From assembly GCF_949987515.2 (NCBI RefSeq), contig NC_082692.2, positions 89,351,488-89,415,487 of the forward strand: 64,000 nt of DNA, in the 5' to 3' direction. The notes below the pieces were generated by a model. It saw only the letters and a program-made list of their open reading frames with translations. It searched no databases and was not told the origin of the DNA. This document shows positions 60,401 through 64,000 of the stretch, in pieces. The position numbers and the translations under genes are program-made. The DNA is from Delphinus delphis. Its lineage: Eukaryota > Chordata > Mammalia > Artiodactyla > Delphinidae. Numbering within the stretch: position 1 is the first letter of the stretch; each line of letters starts with the position of its first letter.

Positions 60401-61478
60401 TTTTATTGATCTTTGCTATCATTTCCTTCATTGCTTTTTCATTTATTTCTGCTTTGATCTTTATGATTTCTTTCCTTATGCTAACTTTGGGGGTTTTTTG
60501 TTCTTCTTTCTCTAATTGCTTCAGGTGCAAGGTTAGGTTGTTTATTTGAGATGTTTCTTGTTTCTTAAGGTAGGATTGCATTGCTAAAGCCTTCCCTCTT
60601 AGAACTGCTTTTGGTGCATCCCGTAGGTTTTGGGTCATGTTTTTATTGTCATTTGTTTCTAGGTATTTTTTGATTTCCTCTTTGATTTCTTCAGTGATCT
60701 CTTGGTTATTAAGTAGTGTATTATTTAGCCTCCATGTGTTTGTATTTTTTACAGATTTTTTTCCTGTAATTTATATCTAGTCTCATAGCCTTGTGGTCGC
60801 AAAAGATACTTTATATGATTTCAGTTTTCTTAAATTCCCAAAACTTGATTTGTGACCCAAGATATGGTCTATCCTGGAGAATGTTCCATGAGCACTTTAG
60901 AAGAAAGTGTATTCTGTTGTTTTTGGATGGAATGTCCTATAAATATCAATTAAATCCATCTTGTTTAATGTATCATTTAAAGCTTGTGCTTCCTTATTTA
61001 TTTTCATGTTGGCTGATCTGTCCATTGATGAAAGTGGGGTGTTAAAGTCCCCTACTATGACTGTGTTACTGTCGATTTCCCCTTTTATGGCTGTTAGTAT
61101 TTGTCTTATGTATTGAGTAGCTCCTATGTTGGGTGCATAAATATTTACAATTGTTATATCTTCTTCTTGGATTGATCCCTTCATCATTATGTAGTGTCCT
61201 TCTTTGTCTCTTGTAATAGTCTTTGTTTTAAAGTCTATTTTGTCTGATATGAGAATTGCTACTCCAGCTTTCTTTTGATTTCCATTTGCATGGAATATCT
61301 TTTTCAATCCCCTCACTTTCAGTCTGTATGTGTACCTAGGTCTGAAGTGGGTCTCTTGTGGACAGCATATATACAGGTCTTGTTGCTGTATCCATTCAGC
61401 TAATCTGTGTCTTTTGGTGGGAGCATTTAGTCCATTTACATTTAAGGTAATTATCGATATGTATGTTCCTATTCCCAT
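57410..61478 (-). pseudogene. L1 ORF2 (endonuclease-reverse transcriptase), broken
   Basis: The endonuclease part is open for 193 codons from 61478 down to 60897 and keeps QETHF, GDFN and a conserved MDRS stretch. The reverse-transcriptase core FADDMILY is readable around 59380-59400. The C-terminal piece (YPEKTIILKESCTK) ends at a stop near 57410. Frames are broken in several places, and a 303-bp SINE interrupts the gene at 58611-58913, so no active protein can be made. Confidence 0.9.
58598..58926 (+). mobile_element. Older CHR-type SINE nested in L1 ORF2, with 13-bp duplication
   Basis: AAGAATGCTTTGG flanks the insertion at 58598-58610 and 58914-58926. The body starts GGCTTCCCTGGTGGCACAG at 58611. 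It is longer than the other four, with an added CAACTAGAGAAAGCCCTTG-type 3' segment, an (AAAT)n stretch and a final A-run. It therefore belongs to a different, longer CHR subfamily. Insertion came after this L1 copy was fixed here. Confidence 0.94.
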
Positions 61479-61536
61479 TTTCTTAATTGTTTTGGGTTTG
61501 TTATTGTAGGTCTTTTCCTTCTCTTGTGTTTCCTGC

Positions 61537-62422
61537 CTAGAGAAGTTCCTTTAGCATTTGTTGTAAAGCTGGTTTGGTGGTGCTGAATTCTCTTAGCTTT
61601 TGGTTTTCTTAAAGATTTTAATTTTCCTGTCTAATCTGAATGAGATCCTTGCTGGGTAATGTAATCTTGGTTGTAGGTTTTTCTCCTTTATCACTTTAAA
61701 TATGTCCTGCCACTCCCTTCTGGCTTGCAGAGTTTCTGCTAAGAGATCAGCTATTAACCTTATGGGGATTCCCTTGTGTGTTATTTGTTGTTTTTCCCTT
61801 GTTGCTTTTAATATTTTTTCTTTGTATTCAATTTTTGATAGTTTGATTAATATGTGTCTTGGCATGTTTCTCCTTGGATTTATCCTGTATGGGACTCTTT
61901 GTGCTTCCTGGAGTTGAGTAACTATTTCCTTTCCCGTATTAGGGAAATTTTCAACTATAATCTCTTCATATTTTCTCAGTCCCTTTCTTTTTCTGTTCTT
62001 CTTCTGGGACCCCGATAATTCAAATGTTGGTGCATTTAATGTTGTCCCAGAGGTCTCTCAGACTGTCCTCAATTCTTTTCATTCTTCTTTCTTTATTCTG
62101 CTCTGCAGTAGTTATTTCCACTATTTTATCTTCCGGGTCACTTGCCTGTTCTTCTGACTCAGTTATTCTGCTATTGATTCCTTCTAGAGAATTTTAAATT
62201 TCATTTAGTTTGTTGTTCATCACTGTTTGTTTGCTCTTTAGTTCTTCTAGGTCCTTGTTAAACGTTTCTTGTATTTTCTCCATTCTATTTCCAAGATTTT
62301 GGATCATCTTTAGTATCACTATTCTGAATTCTTTTTCAGGTAGACTGCCTATTTCCTCTTCATTTGTTAGGTCTGGCGGGTTTTTCCTTGCTTCTTCATC
62401 TGCTGTTTCTCTGTCTTCTCAT
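61537..62422 (-). pseudogene. L1 ORF1 (RNA-binding chaperone), broken
   Basis: The start is at ATG 62422-62420 (MRRQRN). An in-frame stop follows within about ten codons, so the N-terminal half is closed. The C-terminal part is open at 61865-61593, with ILIKLSKIEYKEKILKATREK and LLAETLQARREWQDIFKV, typical of the ORF1 C-terminal domain. The frame closes with TAG at 61537-61539, about 58 bp before the ORF2 start. Confidence 0.85.
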
Positions 62423-64000
62423 TTTGCGTAACTTACTGTGTTTGGGGTCTCCTTTTCGCAGGCTGCAGGTTCGTAGTTTCCGTTGGTTTTGGTGTCTGTT
62501 CCCAGTGGCTAAAGTTGGTTCAGTGGGTTGTGTAGGCTTCCTGGTGGAGGGGACTAGTTCCTGTGTTCTGGTGGATGAGGCTGGATCTTGTCTTTCTGGT
62601 GGGCAGGTCCACGTCTGGTGGTGTGTTTTGGGGTGTCTGTGGCCTTATTATGATTTTAGGCAGCCTCTCTGCTAATGGATGGGCTTGTGTTCCTGTCTTG
62701 CTAGTTGTTTTGCATAGGGTGTCCAAGAGTGTAGCTTGCTGGTCATTGAGTGGAGCTGGGTCTTGGCCTTGAGATGGAGATCTCTGGGAGATTTTTGCCA
62801 TTTAATATTTCTGGAGCTGGGAGGTCTCTTGTGGACCAGTTTCCTGAACTTGGCTCTCCCAACTGAGAGGCACAGCCCTGATGCCTGGCTGGAGCATCAA
62901 GAGCCTGTCATCCACATGGCTTAGAATGAAAGGGAGGGAATAAAAAAAGAAAAAATAAAAGAAGATAAAATAAAATAAAATAACATAAAATAAAGTAAAA
63001 TAAAATAAAGTTATTAAAATAAAAAGTAATTTAAAAAAATTAATAAAAAGAAAAGAAGAAGAGAGCAACCATACCAAAAAACAAATCCACCAATGATAAC
63101 AAGTGCTAAAAAATACAAAAAAAACAAAAAACAAAAAACAAAACCAGACAGAGAGAACCCTAGGACAAATGGTAAAAGCAAAGCTATACCTACAAAATCA
63201 CACACAGAAGCATACACATACACACTCATAAAAAGCAAAAAAACGAAAAAAAAAAATATATTGTTGCTCCCAAAGTCCACGTCCTCAATTTGGGATGATT
63301 TGGTGTCTATTCAGGTATCCCACAGATGCAGGGTACATCAAGTTGATTGTGGAGATTTAACCCGCTGCTCCTGAGGCTGCTGGCAGAGATTTCCCTTTTA
63401 TACTTTGTTCACACAGCTCCTGGGGTTCAGCTTTGGATTTGGCCCCACCTCTGCGTGTAGGTTGCCTGAGGGCGTCTGTTCTTCGCTCAAACAGGACGGG
63501 GTTAAAGGAGCAGCTGATTCGAGGGCTCTCGCTCACTCAGGCCAGGGGGAGGGAGGGGTACAGAGTGTGGGGCAAGCCTGCGGTGGCAGAGGCCGGCGTG
63601 ACGTTGCACCAACCTGAGGCGCGCGGTGCGTTCTCCCAGGGAAGTTGTCCCTGGATCACGGGACCCTGGCCTTCGCGGGCTGCACAGGCTCCCGGGAGGG
63701 GAGGTGTGGATAGTGACCTGTGTTTGCACACAGGCTTCTTGGTGGTGGCAGCAGCAGCCTTAGCATCTAATGCCCGTCTCTGGTGTCTGCGCTGATAGCC
63801 GTGGCTCGCGCCCGTCTCTGGAGCTCCTTTAAGCAGCACTCTGAATCACCTCTCCTCGCGCACCAGGAAACAAAGAGGCAAGAAAAAGTGTCCGGTCCAG
63901 ACTTTTTCCCGGACTCCCTCCCAGCCAGCTGTGGCGCACCAGCCTCCTTCAGGCTGTGTTCACGCAGCCAACCCCAGTCCTCTCCCTGGGATCCGACCTC
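62423..64000 (-). promoter_or_regulatory. L1 5'UTR with CpG-rich promoter part, runs off window
   Basis: The leader of the 57-64 kb L1. About 63400-64000 is GC- and CpG-rich (for example GGCGCGCGGTGCG near 63617 and CTCCTCGCGCACC near 63853) in an otherwise CpG-poor window. An AT-rich AAAATA tract at about 62938-63060 splits it. Such leaders hold the internal sense promoter. Many also hold an antisense promoter, which here would point in the same direction as CNTN6. Confidence 0.65.
62938..63060. repeat. (AAAAT)n-like low-complexity tract
   Basis: Repeated TAAAATAAAATAA units inside the L1 5'UTR. Either an expansion within the L1 or the tail of a small insertion. Confidence 0.8.

Larger units (their letters stand above)
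56978..64000 (-). mobile_element. Large LINE-1, 5' end beyond the window
   Basis: Read right to left, the element has a 5'UTR of at least 1.6 kb running off the window, an ORF1 remnant (61537-62422), an ORF2 remnant (57410-61478) and a 3'UTR (56978-57409), starting at a short A-rich tail. A SINE is nested in ORF2. More sequence and better-preserved motifs than the L1 at 5-11 kb suggest a younger copy, but frames are broken. Its orientation is antisense to CNTN6. Confidence 0.9.

Noticed and set aside
60897..61478. 193-codon open frame as a host gene
   Set aside because: Same reason: the L1 ORF2 endonuclease of the second L1.
62520..62801. 93-codon Thr/Pro-rich minus-strand frame upstream of L1 ORF1
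   Set aside because: It lies in the L1 5'UTR, has no known L1 protein counterpart, and is probably chance in GC-rich leader sequence.
50525..64000. Second coding exon of CNTN6 (first Ig domain)
   Set aside because: I looked for a phase-1 exon encoding the expected start of the mature protein and found none. CNTN6 introns are very long, so it probably lies beyond the window.

Overview
This is mammalian nuclear DNA, most likely from a cetacean (whale or dolphin). It is AT-rich and consists mostly of interspersed repeats. The best taxonomic clue is five copies of the tRNA-derived CHR-type SINE in the GC-rich, CpG-bearing form typical of Cetacea (near 17.2, 19.0, 44.7, 53.1 and 58.6 kb). There are also cetartiodactyl-type LINE-1s, plus older layers shared by all placentals (MIR, L2, L3/CR1, Tigger, hAT, MaLR LTRs). 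No bacterial, plasmid or viral-genome features were seen.

I can support one protein-coding gene, and only a small piece of it. An exon at about 50404-50524 on the + strand carries a 5'UTR end, an ATG at 50470 and an 18-codon signal peptide (MRLLWKLVILLTLINTYA), closed by a GTAAAG donor. It closely matches the start of contactin-6 (CNTN6, NB-3), a GPI-anchored neural cell-adhesion protein. The splice acceptor in front of this exon means at least one non-coding exon lies upstream, so much of 1-50403 is probably CNTN6 intron 1 or its 5' flank. Everything after 50524 is the next intron. I did not find the following coding exon (first Ig domain).

Layout: 0.5-1.4 kb holds a compound L1 insertion with a 5' inversion and two tandem 3' ends. 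2.8-5.0 kb holds old L1 debris and an unexplained GC-rich block. 5.0-10.9 kb is a nearly full-length, decayed L1 on the minus strand. 11-39 kb is AT-rich intronic or intergenic sequence with L2, MIR, Tigger, old L1, SINE and microsatellite insertions; a repeat-poor stretch near 34.5-35.1 kb is rich in homeodomain-like sites. 39.8-40.4 kb is an ERV solo LTR, followed by an L3/CR1 with a MIR inside it. 42-46 kb has a divergent inverted pair of hAT elements, a second copy of a Tigger-like MITE, and a SINE. 50.4 kb is the CNTN6 start exon. 53.0-53.8 kb is a SINE next to an MLT1-type LTR. 57.0 kb to the window end is a second large minus-strand L1, carrying a nested SINE and a CpG-rich 5'UTR that runs off the window.

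The main unexplained item is a 24-nt candidate microexon at 55217-55240 in the intron after the CNTN6 start exon. It has a good acceptor, a perfect GTAAGT donor and compatible phase. It is a sequence-only prediction. No novel multi-gene system is visible.
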